A stretch of DNA of 64,000 bases from Streptomyces sp. SLBN-31 (GTDB taxonomy: Bacteria; Actinomycetota; Actinomycetes; Streptomycetales; Streptomycetaceae). Where the stretch lies: NCBI RefSeq assembly GCF_006715395.1, contig NZ_VFNC01000002.1, positions 3,348,001 to 3,412,000 on the forward strand. The letters are read 5' to 3'. Shown piece after piece: positions 44,710 to 52,520 of the stretch. Below the pieces are notes generated by a model, which was not told where the DNA came from, made no database searches, and saw only the letters and a program-made list of their open reading frames with translations. Position 1 is the first letter of the stretch, and each line of letters opens with the position of its first letter. Position numbers and translations under genes: made by a program.

Positions 44710-45454
44710 CTCCCAAGACACCGGCAGACGACTCGTCCCGGGACCGGTTCCGTGGGTGGCGATGTACCACTCGGTGGCCCCGTGCCAGGACGACCCGTAC
44801 CGCATCACGGTCACGCCCGAGCGGCTGGAGACGCAGCTGCGGTGGTTCCACCGGCGGGGCCTGAGGGCCGTCTCCCTGGCCGAGCTGCTCGCAGCGCGGG
44901 CCCGCGGCGAGGGCCGGGACCTGATCGCGCTGACCTTCGACGACGGGTACGCGGACTTCGTCGACAACGCCCTGCCCATCATGGGCCGTTGGGACTGCGG
45001 TGCCACCCTCTTCGTCCTGCCGGGGCGGCTCGGCGGCAGCAACGCCTGGGACCCCAGGGGCCCGCGCAAGGCGCTCCTCACCGCCGACGGCATCCGGCAC
45101 GCGGCCGCGGAGGGCGTCGAGATCGGCTCGCACGGGCTCACCCACCTCGACCTGACGAAGGCGGACGACGCCACCCTGCGGGCCGAGGTCCGCGACAGCC
45201 GGGCCGCGCTGGAGGAGTTGCTGGGTGGCCCGGTCGCCGGGTTCTGCTATCCGTACGGGACGATCGACCGGCGGGTCGTCGGTGCCGTCCGGGACGCCGG
45301 TTACGCGTACGCCTGTGCCATCGATCCCGGCCCGCTGACGGGCCCGTACGCCCTGCCCCGCGTCCATGTCGGGCAGAACGACCACGCCGTACGCCTCTTC
45401 CTCAAACACCGGCTGCACCGGCTGCGCCGCCGTCCCGTCGGGGGGTCGCGATGA
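44699..45454 (+). CDS. Polysaccharide deacetylase (NodB domain, CE4)
   Basis: 251 residues, NodB homology domain. Motifs visible: AMYHSVAP near the start, LTFDDGYADFVDNAL (motif 1 with catalytic Asp and metal Asp), SHGLTHLDLTK (motif 2, metal His pair) and GFCYPYGTIDRRVVGAVRDA (motif 3). It lacks a signal peptide, so it may act on lipid-linked sugars in the cytoplasm or be membrane associated. It would remove N- or O-acetyl groups from the polymer or repeat unit. The stop overlaps the next start (ATGA). Confidence 0.9.
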   Translation: MAVDSQDTGRRLVPGPVPWVAMYHSVAPCQDDPYRITVTPERLETQLRWFHRRGLRAVSLAELLAARARGEGRDLIALTFDDGYADFVDNALPIMGRWDCGATLFVLPGRLGGSNAWDPRGPRKALLTADGIRHAAAEGVEIGSHGLTHLDLTKADDATLRAEVRDSRAALEELLGGPVAGFCYPYGTIDRRVVGAVRDAGYAYACAIDPGPLTGPYALPRVHVGQNDHAVRLFLKHRLHRLRRRPVGGSR

Positions 45455-46599
45455 AGGTGCTGCACGTGATCACGGGCCTCGGGGTGGGCGGAGCCGAGCA
45501 GCAACTGCGGCTGCTGGTACGGCATCTGCCCGTCGATTGCGACGTCGTCACGCTGACCAACCCGGGTGCGGTGGCCGACGGTCTGGTCGCCGACGGGGTG
45601 CGCGTCACCGACCTCGGCATGGCCGGCAACCGCGACCTGGCCGCGCTGCCCCTCCTGGCCCGGCTCATCCGCTCGGGTGGCTACGACCTCGTCCACACCC
45701 ACCTGTACCGCGCCTGCGTCTACGGCCGGCCGGCCGCGCGTCTCGCCGGCGTACGGGCCATCGTCGCCACCGAACACTCCCTGGGCGACTCGCAGATGGA
45801 GGGCCGGCGGCTGACGCGCGGGGTGCGTTCCCTGTATCTGGCCAGCGAGCGGCTGGGCCGCTCGACCGTCGCCGTCTCCCCCACGGTCGCCGAGCGCCTG
45901 CGCCGCTGGGGCGTCCCGGCGCCCCGGATCGCGGTCGTCCCCAACGGCATCGACCTACCCCGCTTCCGCTTCGACCCCGACCGGCGCCGTCGGACCCGCC
46001 GCCGCCTCGGCCTGCCTGACGACGCCTACGTGATCGGTGGCATCGGGCGCCTGGCCCCCGGCAAACGCTTCAACGTCCTCGTCCACGCCCTCGCCCGCCT
46101 CCCGCTCGATCACTGGCTGCTGCTGGTCGGCGGGGGCGGCGAGGAGAACGCCCTGCGCCGTACCGCGCACGAGGCCGGCGTTGCCGACCGGGTCCTGTTC
46201 ACCGGCGAGCGCCCTTACGTGCCCGACGGCACCCCGGGCCCCGACCTGCCCTCGCTCGCCTCCGCGATGGACGTGCTGGCCTCGCCCTCCCCGGAGGAGG
46301 CCTTCGGCCTGGCGATCGTCGAGGCCCTGGCCTCCGGACTGCCGGTGCTCTACGCCTCCTGCCCGGCGATCGAGGACCTGCCCCCGCAGCAGTCGGCCCC
46401 GGCGCGTCGGGTCCCGTGCGGCGTCGAGGAGTTCGCGGCCGCCGTCGCCGCGACCCGCGCGCGGGGCCCCGCTCCCCGTCCGGTCCCCGAGGCCGCCCGC
46501 CACTACTGCATCACCCGCAGCGCAGCCCAGCTCATGGGCGTGTACACGGCCGCGGTGTCCCCGTCGTCCCCGTCTCTCCAGGGAGCCCCCTCGACATGA
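45451..46599 (+). CDS. Glycosyltransferase family 4
   Basis: 382 residues, GT-B. N-domain VLHVITGLGVGGAEQQLRLL is the typical GT4 glycine-rich start; C-domain has GIGRLAPGKRFNVLVHAL, LLVGGGGEENALRR and SPSPEEAFGLAIVEALASGLP with the EX7E glutamates. It adds a sugar from a nucleotide donor to the growing repeat unit. Coupled to both neighbours by 4-base overlaps. Confidence 0.92.
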   Translation: MKVLHVITGLGVGGAEQQLRLLVRHLPVDCDVVTLTNPGAVADGLVADGVRVTDLGMAGNRDLAALPLLARLIRSGGYDLVHTHLYRACVYGRPAARLAGVRAIVATEHSLGDSQMEGRRLTRGVRSLYLASERLGRSTVAVSPTVAERLRRWGVPAPRIAVVPNGIDLPRFRFDPDRRRRTRRRLGLPDDAYVIGGIGRLAPGKRFNVLVHALARLPLDHWLLLVGGGGEENALRRTAHEAGVADRVLFTGERPYVPDGTPGPDLPSLASAMDVLASPSPEEAFGLAIVEALASGLPVLYASCPAIEDLPPQQSAPARRVPCGVEEFAAAVAATRARGPAPRPVPEAARHYCITRSAAQLMGVYTAAVSPSSPSLQGAPST

Positions 46600-47246
46600 C
46601 TGAAACCCTCACCGCCCACCGCAGTCCGGCCGCCGCCCGCTCCAGGACCCTGCCGCCCTGGACCCTGATCGCTGCCGGCATCCTCGCCGGCGGCCTCCTC
46701 GGCGGCGGTTACGGCCTGGTGAAGCCGCCGACGTACACGGCCACCAGTTACGTCGTCGCCGTACCGACCTCGAAGTCCGACCCGGCGTCCGCGCTGGGCT
46801 TCGCGCAGGCCTACGGCCGGGTCGCCACCCAGCTCGCGGTGCTGGGGAACGCGCAGGTGTGGGCGGGCGTACCGGTGCGGACGCTGCAGTCCAGCGTGCA
46901 GGCGGCGACCTCGCCGGACGCCCCGATGGTCGCCATCACGGCCACCTCCTCCCGGCCCGGCCTGGCCGCCGACATGGCCAACGCAGTCTCGCGCGCCCTG
47001 ACCCAGCACTCCGCCGACACCAGGAGCGAGACCAACGTCGAGCTCCAGCAGTTCGCCCGGGCCGCCAGGCCGACCGCGCCCTCCTCCGCCTCACCGGCGG
47101 TGACCGGCCTGGTCGGCGCGAGCGCGGGCGGCCTGCTCGGCGGCCTGGTGCTGCTGGTCCGGCCCCGCCGCACGGCCGACGGATCCGGACACGCCCTGTC
47201 CCTGCCGTCCCCCGCCGTCGCCGCCGAAGCCCACGGCCAGCTGTGA
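46596..47246 (+). CDS. Wzz-like chain-length determinant / polysaccharide co-polymerase fragment
   Basis: 216 residues with a helix at about 21-40 (TLIAAGILAGGLLGGGYGLV), an extracytoplasmic domain beginning PPTYTATSYVVAVPTSKSDP and a second helix near 162-184 (AVTGLVGASAGGLLGGLVLLV). This is the short form of the Wzz/KpsE topology seen in Gram-positive capsule systems, without a tyrosine-kinase domain. It should set chain length or organise the Wzy and flippase complex. Overlaps on both sides are 4 bases. Confidence 0.8.
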   Translation: MTETLTAHRSPAAARSRTLPPWTLIAAGILAGGLLGGGYGLVKPPTYTATSYVVAVPTSKSDPASALGFAQAYGRVATQLAVLGNAQVWAGVPVRTLQSSVQAATSPDAPMVAITATSSRPGLAADMANAVSRALTQHSADTRSETNVELQQFARAARPTAPSSASPAVTGLVGASAGGLLGGLVLLVRPRRTADGSGHALSLPSPAVAAEAHGQL

Positions 47247-48337
47247 CGTACACGAGCGAACTGATCACCGACGAGGCCGTCTTCGCCGGGCTCGGCCCGG
47301 AGTGGGGGCGGCTGCACGGCCGGTGTGCCGGCGCGACGCCCTTCCAGAGCCATGCCTGGCTGCACTCCTGGTGGCTGTCGTACGGCAGGCGCGGGCGGCT
47401 GCGTCTGCTGCTCGTGCGGGACGGCGGTGAGCTCGTCGCCGCCGCTCCCCTGATGCGGGTGCGCCGGCCCGTGCCCGCTCTGGTGCCGCTCGGCGCGCCG
47501 ATCTCGGACTACGGCGACGTGCTGCTGGACGACGGGCGCGGTGAGGACGCGGTCGCCGCGCTCACCGAGGGCCTGTCCGCCTGCGCCCGGACCTCGCTGA
47601 TCGACCTGCGCGAGGTGCGGCCCGGCGGGGCGGCCGAGCGTGTGTACGACCGCTGGCAGGGCCCCCGGCGCCGGGTGGCCGACTCGCTGTGCCTGGAGCT
47701 GCCCGCCGTGCCCATGGCCGAGCTGGTGGCCCGGCTGCCGTCGTCGAAGGCCCAGCGCGTGCGGGCCAAGCTGCGCAAGCAGGAGGAGCTCGGCGTCGAA
47801 CGGCATGTGGTGGGGCCGGGCGAGGTGGACAAGGCGCTGCAGCGGCTGCTGGAGCTGCACGAACTGCAGTGGCAGGGGCGGAAGATAACGTCCGAGCATC
47901 TGCGGGAGCGGTTCCGTGAGCATCTGGTGCGGGCGGTCGGGCCGATGGTGCGTTCGGGGGACGCGGTCGTCACCGAGTTCCGGCTCGACGACGACGTGGT
48001 GGCCGTCGACCTGACCCTGCTGTCCCCGCTGCTGGCGGGCGGCTACCTGTACGGCGCCCATCCATGTCTGCGTGAACGCAAAGCGGACGTGGCGGTGATG
48101 CTGCTCGACGCCTGCGCCCGGCACGTCCGCGGCACGCTGAGCCTGCTGCGCGGCGACGAGCCGTACAAGTACCACTGGCGGCCCGAACCCGTCGTCAACC
48201 AAAGGCTGTTGCTGGCCCGGCGGCGCACCACCCCGCTGCTGGCCGCGGCCCTCTGCGACGTGGCCGCGCGGCAGCGGGGCAAGGAAGCCGTGCGGGCCGT
48301 GCGGAAGTGGAGGGAGCGCGGTGGCGGCGGGCCTTGA
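47243..48337 (+). CDS. CelD/BcsL-family GNAT-fold acyltransferase
   Basis: 364 residues. TPFQSHAWLHSWWLSYG is the N-terminal signature of the CelD/cellulose-biosynthesis GNAT family. The double GNAT-like fold continues with LRLLLVRDGGELVAAAPLM, SSKAQRVRAKLRKQEELGV and RGDEPYKYHWRPEP (the terminal GDxxYK motif). Members transfer acyl or aminoacyl groups onto polysaccharides or peptidoglycan precursors. Last gene of the operon; the start overlaps the Wzz-like gene and the stop converges on the GH26-like gene. Confidence 0.87.
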   Translation: MTYTSELITDEAVFAGLGPEWGRLHGRCAGATPFQSHAWLHSWWLSYGRRGRLRLLLVRDGGELVAAAPLMRVRRPVPALVPLGAPISDYGDVLLDDGRGEDAVAALTEGLSACARTSLIDLREVRPGGAAERVYDRWQGPRRRVADSLCLELPAVPMAELVARLPSSKAQRVRAKLRKQEELGVERHVVGPGEVDKALQRLLELHELQWQGRKITSEHLRERFREHLVRAVGPMVRSGDAVVTEFRLDDDVVAVDLTLLSPLLAGGYLYGAHPCLRERKADVAVMLLDACARHVRGTLSLLRGDEPYKYHWRPEPVVNQRLLLARRRTTPLLAAALCDVAARQRGKEAVRAVRKWRERGGGGP

Positions 48338-48356
48338 GACACCCGCCGCCTCCGGG

Positions 48357-49673
48357 TCACCGGCTGCGCGACCACCAGTCGAAGCGCAGGCACAGCTTCC
48401 CGCCGAGCCAGTACTCGACCCAGTCGCCGAGCTCGACGGGCGAGCAGTTGGCCGGGTGCGTCGGTGTGGGTGTCGTGACCGGGGTCGTGACAGGGGTCGG
48501 GACCGGCGTCGGCTTGGTGGGCTGCGGGGTCGGGGTCGCCTCGTCGGTGCGGCCGAAGAGGACGGACCGGTAGACCGCGGACGAGAGCGGGTTCTGCCGG
48601 CACTCGAAGACGCCGTGCGGGCAGTAGTCGGTGAGCGTGTTGTAGAGCGGCATGTGCTCGTCCATCCAGGCGAGCATCCGCTTCATGTACTCCGCGTTGT
48701 CGCCGTTGCGGAACAGGCCCCATTCCGGGTAGGAAATGGGCTTGCCGTGCGATTTGGCGAAGTCCACGTGTGCCTGCAGGCCGTAGGGCTCTTTCACCTG
48801 TTCGTCGAACGACAGCCCGGATGGCTGATCGTACGAATCCATGCCGATGATGTCGACCGTGCCGTCCCCCGGATAGCACTGCGTCCAGGGAATGGCGTCC
48901 CGGCCGCGGGTCGGTGCGAAATCGAACCGGAATTTCTGGCCCGGCACCGAGCGCATGGTGGTGACGATCCTGTTCCAGTACGCCTTCCAGGCCTCCCGGT
49001 CCGGCCCGCAGCGGGAGGTGTACGTGATGCCGTTCATCTCCCAGCCCAGCACGATCACCGTGTCGGGCACCTTCAGCTCCACCAGCCGCTCCGCCAGGGC
49101 CCTGAAGTGACCGTCGAACGTGCCGGCCGCGCCCAGCCGCAGAAGCCGGCTCACGCGCGCGTCGGAGACGCCGTCCTCGTTGTGGTCGAGCATCGGCACG
49201 TTGAGGACAAGCATCCGGTCGGCCCGCTCGCTGCGCCAGTCCGCCCACACGTCCAGGAAACCGGGGGCGCCCTCGATGTCGCTCCAGTGGTTGCCGGGCA
49301 GATAGGTGTGGCCGACGCGCAGGTCGGCGCCGCCCAGCCAGGTGCTGAGCTCGGCCATACGGGCGATGCCGCTGGCACCCGAGTCGAGAAAGGCACCGAA
49401 CGCGGGCCTTTCCGGGCGGGGTTGGACGGCCGGCGGGGTGACGACGGCCGACGGGCCGGTGACGACGGGCGGTTTGGTGCCGACGGCCGAAGGCGTCGCG
49501 GTCGACGGCAGTGGCAGGGTCGCTGGGAGCGCGGGCGCGGGAGCGGGCGGGTCACCGACCCGCACCACCCCCGCAGCGAAACCGGTGCCCGAGGCCAGCA
49601 CGGCGGACGCGGCCACGCTCGCCGCCACGACGGCCAGCACCCGGGACCGCGAACGTCGCTTCTTTCGGTCCAT
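48357..49673 (-). CDS. Secreted GH26-like (beta-mannanase-like) glycoside hydrolase
   Basis: 438 residues. The signal peptide/anchor (KKRRSRSRVLAVVAASVAAS and on) is followed by a Pro/Thr/Val-rich linker to about residue 78 and the catalytic TIM barrel. WEMNGITYTSRCGPD contains the presumed acid/base Glu; ISYPEWGLFRNGDNAEYM contains the presumed nucleophile Glu; DIIGMDSYDQPSG is a conserved strand. After the barrel a Thr/Pro linker (PTPVPTPVTTPVTTPTP) leads to a 30-residue tail with two Cys (NCSPVELGDWVEYWLGGKLC). AAGGAG precedes ATG 49673. Next to the polysaccharide operon, it probably trims or processes that polymer outside the cell. Confidence 0.88.
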   Translation of the reverse strand: MDRKKRRSRSRVLAVVAASVAASAVLASGTGFAAGVVRVGDPPAPAPALPATLPLPSTATPSAVGTKPPVVTGPSAVVTPPAVQPRPERPAFGAFLDSGASGIARMAELSTWLGGADLRVGHTYLPGNHWSDIEGAPGFLDVWADWRSERADRMLVLNVPMLDHNEDGVSDARVSRLLRLGAAGTFDGHFRALAERLVELKVPDTVIVLGWEMNGITYTSRCGPDREAWKAYWNRIVTTMRSVPGQKFRFDFAPTRGRDAIPWTQCYPGDGTVDIIGMDSYDQPSGLSFDEQVKEPYGLQAHVDFAKSHGKPISYPEWGLFRNGDNAEYMKRMLAWMDEHMPLYNTLTDYCPHGVFECRQNPLSSAVYRSVLFGRTDEATPTPQPTKPTPVPTPVTTPVTTPTPTHPANCSPVELGDWVEYWLGGKLCLRFDWWSRSR

Positions 49674-49767
49674 GCCCGCTCCTTATCTGAAATCCAGTTA
49701 CTGACACTCAGTCATACGAACAGGGATTACGCCACCGCCGTTACGGCCGACGAGTGAGAAGACATTC

Positions 49768-50797
49768 ATGACCGTGTCGCTGTTTGACATCCGCGTCCCC
49801 GCCGTTCTCCTGCGGATCGACCAGAATCCCTTTCATCACGGCACGCTCGGGGCCGTGCGCTCGCTCGGCAGAGCGGGAGTCGAGGTCCATGTGATCGCGG
49901 ATTCCACGGGAAGTCCGATTTCCCGGTCGCGTTATGTGCGGCAGATACATCCCCCGCCGCCACCGGGTTCATCCGCGCACGAGATCGCCCTGTCGCTGCG
50001 CCGGGTGGCCGCGCGGCTCACCCGTCCGGCCGTGCTGGTCCCGACGGACGACGCGAGCGCCGTCGCGGTGATCCCGCTGCGCGGCGACCTCGTCCCCGCC
50101 TATCTGCTCCCGGCGATGCCGGCCGGACCACCCGAACTTCTCGCCGACAAGGCCGAACTGGCCGATCTGTGCGCCGCCCTGGACGTGCCGCACCCCTCCA
50201 CGCTGGTCCCCGACAGCCCCGCCCAAGCCGCCGGCGACGCCTGGCGTCTCGGGCTGCCCGTGGTGGCAAAGTGGAGCCGCCCCTGTACGTCGACCGAACG
50301 GGCCTGGTTGCACAGCCCGGCTGTGCTGGAACGACGTGCCGCCGCCTGGGAGCGCCCCGGGTGGCAGTCGGCCTGCTCACCGCACAGCGGCCTGGGTCCA
50401 GGCTGGCGCAACTGGTTCTGCTCCGAACGCCCCGGCCTCTTCCGCCGTCTGCCGAAGCGGACGCGGACCCGAATCACGGCCTCGCCCTGGGGCCGGCGGG
50501 CGCCCGGTGGGTACGGGACCGTCCCCCGATCTGCGCGACAGCCTCGGCACCATGACGGACGGTTCCCCCGAGGTCGGCCGCGACTTCGAGTCGTCGTGTC
50601 CCGGTCTGTTCCCGGCCGGTCTGGTCACGGCCTCGGGGTTCGGCCCGGCGATGCGGTTCGTGCACGGTGCGGCCTACACAGCGGGCGCGTTGGTGCGGGG
50701 GGTGCGGCGCCATTTGCGGGTCCGCCCCCTCAGCGGGACGATCCCGGCGCCCGGACGGCCCTTCCCGAGCGAGACCCGGACGCGGGCGTACGGCTGA
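49768..50797 (+). pseudogene. Deletion-fusion remnant: ATP-grasp ligase 5' half joined to FAD-oxidoreductase 3' part
   Basis: The first about 170 codons are a good ATP-grasp protein: MTVSLFDIRVPAVLLRIDQN, GTLGAVRSLGRAGVEVHVIA, PTDDASAVAV, LLADKAELADLCAALDVPHP and LGLPVVAKWSRP (ATP-binding Lys). After about 50280 the similarity ends abruptly and the same frame reads GWRNWFCSERPGLFRRLPKR. This is then frame-shifted to LGPAGARWVRDR and finally (third frame) DFESSCPGLFPAGLVTASGF, GPAMRFVHGAA, to the stop at 50797. That last block is the typical end of FAD-dependent monooxygenase-like oxidoreductases (DFESS-PGL-F-GL...FGP-MRFV). I infer that a deletion removed the ATP-grasp 3' half and the oxidoreductase 5' half, followed by further frameshifts. 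Confidence 0.7.
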
Positions 50798-50819
50798 TCG
50801 CTCTCCCCCGCACGGGCGC

Positions 50820-50849
50820 GGGTGCCGGACGAGAACCCGTCCGGCACCC
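50820..50849. terminator. Hairpin terminator between the pseudogene and the long chaplin
   Basis: GGGTGCCGGACG, 6-base loop, CGTCCGGCACCC: a perfect 12-bp stem between two convergent reading frames, 18 bases from the chaplin stop. Confidence 0.8.
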
Positions 50850-50867
50850 GGTGTGATCCCCTCGGCA

Positions 50868-51761
50868 CTACCGCCGGGACGCCGCTCGGCCTCGTCGGTA
50901 CAGCGCGACCCCGGCCACCATCATCGCGGCGCTCGCGCCGGAGGCGGCAAGCATGGCCTCACTGTTGCTCCCGGTGTGGGGCAACTGGGGCGGCGGAGTG
51001 TGGTGGTGGCCGCCGCCGTGCGGAGGCGGGGTGCTCTCATCACCACCGTAGGGAGGCGGGGTGCTCTCATCACCACCGTAGGGAGGCGGAGTGCTCTCAT
51101 CACCACCGTAGGGAGGCGGAGTGCTCTCATCACCACCGTAGGGAGGCGGAGTGCTCTCATCACCACCGTAGGGAGGCGGAGTGCTCTCATCACCACCGTA
51201 GGGAGGCGGAGTGCTCTCATCACCACCGTAGGGAGGCGGGGTGTGATCCCCTCCACCACGGGGCGGGGGCGTGGTCTCGCCGTACGGGGGCGGGGTGTGG
51301 TCTCCCCCGTCGTTGGGCGACGGAGAGTGGTGCTTGGGCGGTGGCGTGGGGTCGTCGTGTCCGGGAGGCGGCGTGTTGTCGACATGCCCGGGTGGCTGGG
51401 TGTGGTCGCCGTGGCCGCCGTAACCGGTGTCGCCGTAGCCGGAGTCGTCGTCGCTGTACCCCGTTTCGTCGTCGTAGGATTCGTGCGATCTCTGGGGTGC
51501 GGGGTGCTTGGGGGAGCCCGAGCCGCTTGCACACTGGTTACCGAACGCCGGGGCGAGTCCGGCGACCGCGTTGACGGAGTTACCGCAGGCGTTGACCGGC
51601 ATCTCGACGGGGACCTCGACATTGTTGCCGGACACGACGCCCGGCGAGCCCTGTACGGCCCCACCCGCCTGCGAGACGGCAAGGGCGGAGCTGCCGTACA
51701 GGGACAGGATGGTCGTCGCGGCGGCGGCCGCGACCATTCCCTTGCTCAGGGTCTGTCGCAC
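50868..51761 (-). CDS. Long chaplin with repeat-rich stalk and LPHTG wall anchor
   Basis: 297 residues from GTG 51761. Signal peptide (LSKGMVAAAAATTILSLYGS then SALA), a single chaplin domain (GSPGVVSGNNVEVPVEMPVN, A-C-G-N-S, LAPAFGNQCAS), then about 150 residues of hydrophilic stalk. The stalk is Gly/Tyr/Asp/His/Pro-rich and includes seven copies of DESTPPPYGG (the last ends HGG). A sortase signal follows: LPHTG, hydrophobic helix with ASGASAAMMVAGVAL, tail YRRGRAASRR. Position corresponds to the long chaplin ChpA, but known long chaplins carry two chaplin domains and LAXTG. This one has one domain and LPXTG, so I leave the symbol open. Terminators flank it on both sides. Confidence 0.88.
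   Translation of the reverse strand: MRQTLSKGMVAAAAATTILSLYGSSALAVSQAGGAVQGSPGVVSGNNVEVPVEMPVNACGNSVNAVAGLAPAFGNQCASGSGSPKHPAPQRSHESYDDETGYSDDDSGYGDTGYGGHGDHTQPPGHVDNTPPPGHDDPTPPPKHHSPSPNDGGDHTPPPYGETTPPPRGGGDHTPPPYGGDESTPPPYGGDESTPPPYGGDESTPPPYGGDESTPPPYGGDESTPPPYGGDESTPPPYGGDESTPPPHGGGHHHTPPPQLPHTGSNSEAMLAASGASAAMMVAGVALYRRGRAASRR
51031..51240 (-). repeat. Seven tandem copies of a 30-bp unit inside the long chaplin gene
   Basis: Units start at 51031, 51061, 51091, 51121, 51151, 51181 and 51211 (plus-strand unit begins GTGCTCTCATCACCACCGTA). They are identical apart from a G/A change in the last base, so the array is young or kept uniform by recombination. Each encodes ten residues (DESTPPPYGG) of the stalk. 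There are no spacers. Confidence 0.95.
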
Positions 51762-51795
51762 TCTCGTTGTCTTCCTGCTGGGAGAAGTGGGAAAA

Positions 51796-51833
51796 GCCGG
51801 CCCTGGAACGGGGAGAAGAAGTCCAAGGCCGGC
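51796..51833 (-). terminator. Imperfect hairpin between the short and long chaplins
   Basis: GCCGGCCCTGGA / TCCAAGGCCGGC, 12-bp stem with one mismatch and a 14-base loop, 43 bases after the short chaplin stop on the minus strand. Confidence 0.6.
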
Positions 51834-51875
51834 CACGACACAGCCGCAGCGGCTCGTGCGTTGAGCGTTACGTCG

Positions 51876-52103
51876 TCAGTGGTTGATGCAACGGTTACCG
51901 ATCACGGGGCTCAGCAGAGAGGTGACGTCGGTCGAGTTGCCGCACTCGTTGAGCGGAGCGTCGATGGGGAACTGGATCACGTTGCCCGAGAGGAACCCTG
52001 GGGAACCGATCGCCAGACCCTCGGCCTCGGCGTCCGCGAAAGCCGGGGCGGCCATACCGAGAGCCATGATCACACCCGCGACGACAGCGGCGGTCTTCTT
52101 CAT
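51876..52103 (-). CDS. chpD: Short chaplin (ChpD-like)
   Basis: 75 residues. Signal peptide (M-K-K-T then AAVVAGVIMALGMAAPAFA, cleavage near residue 23) and one chaplin domain: GSPGFLSGNVIQFPIDAPLN, E-C-G-N-S, SLLSPVIGNRCINH, ending at the second Cys. ATG 52103 is preceded by AGAAGGGAAAG. Position next to the long chaplin matches chpD of S. coelicolor. In that species the rodlin genes follow; here a glycosyltransferase does. Confidence 0.88.
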   Translation of the reverse strand: MKKTAAVVAGVIMALGMAAPAFADAEAEGLAIGSPGFLSGNVIQFPIDAPLNECGNSTDVTSLLSPVIGNRCINH

Positions 52104-52520
52104 GAGCTTTCCCTTCTCTGCGGTCATGTCCTGGTGACGGCCGAAACCGAGCGAGCCCAGCTTGGACGGCTCGCACCATGACCTACAGGCTGCACAACGA
52201 GGGATAGACAACCGAAGAAACCGCGGAACGCGCGCTGCAGGATAATTCACTCGAACGCCTCGTGTTGAATCTTCGATTTTCCCCGGGAGGAGTAAGAAGC
52301 ACCCTCCTCAGGCAGTGTCGGAAACCTGAAAAGCGGCCCGGGCGGTTTGCCCTGAAGGGGGGGTTGTCCGCCCGATCCACTTCCGCCGATCCGCCAGCTG
52401 GGTGATCCGCGTGCCCGCAGCCAGCCCTCACTCAAGGCGTCGGTGAGCCGTGACATTACCCAATCAAGGGAGTGGTCGGCGCGGCTGTGGCGATGCCCGG
52501 TCCAGCGAAGTCCCTCCGTC
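52104..52520. other. Intergenic region between the short chaplin and the glycosyltransferase
   Basis: 417 bases, less GC-rich than the surroundings around 52230-52280. It should contain the chaplin promoter (minus strand) and the end of the glycosyltransferase transcript, but I see neither a sigma-BldN-like site nor a clear terminator. No coding frame is supported. Confidence 0.5.

Noticed and set aside
51031..51240. CRISPR-like array of 30-bp repeats
   Set aside because: Repeats are directly adjacent with no spacers and are in frame within a chaplin gene.
50868..52103. Sigma-BldN promoters before the long chaplin and ChpD-like genes
   Set aside because: A CGTAAC lies upstream of the long chaplin, but no CGTTGA-like box follows at 16 bases; no match for the other gene.
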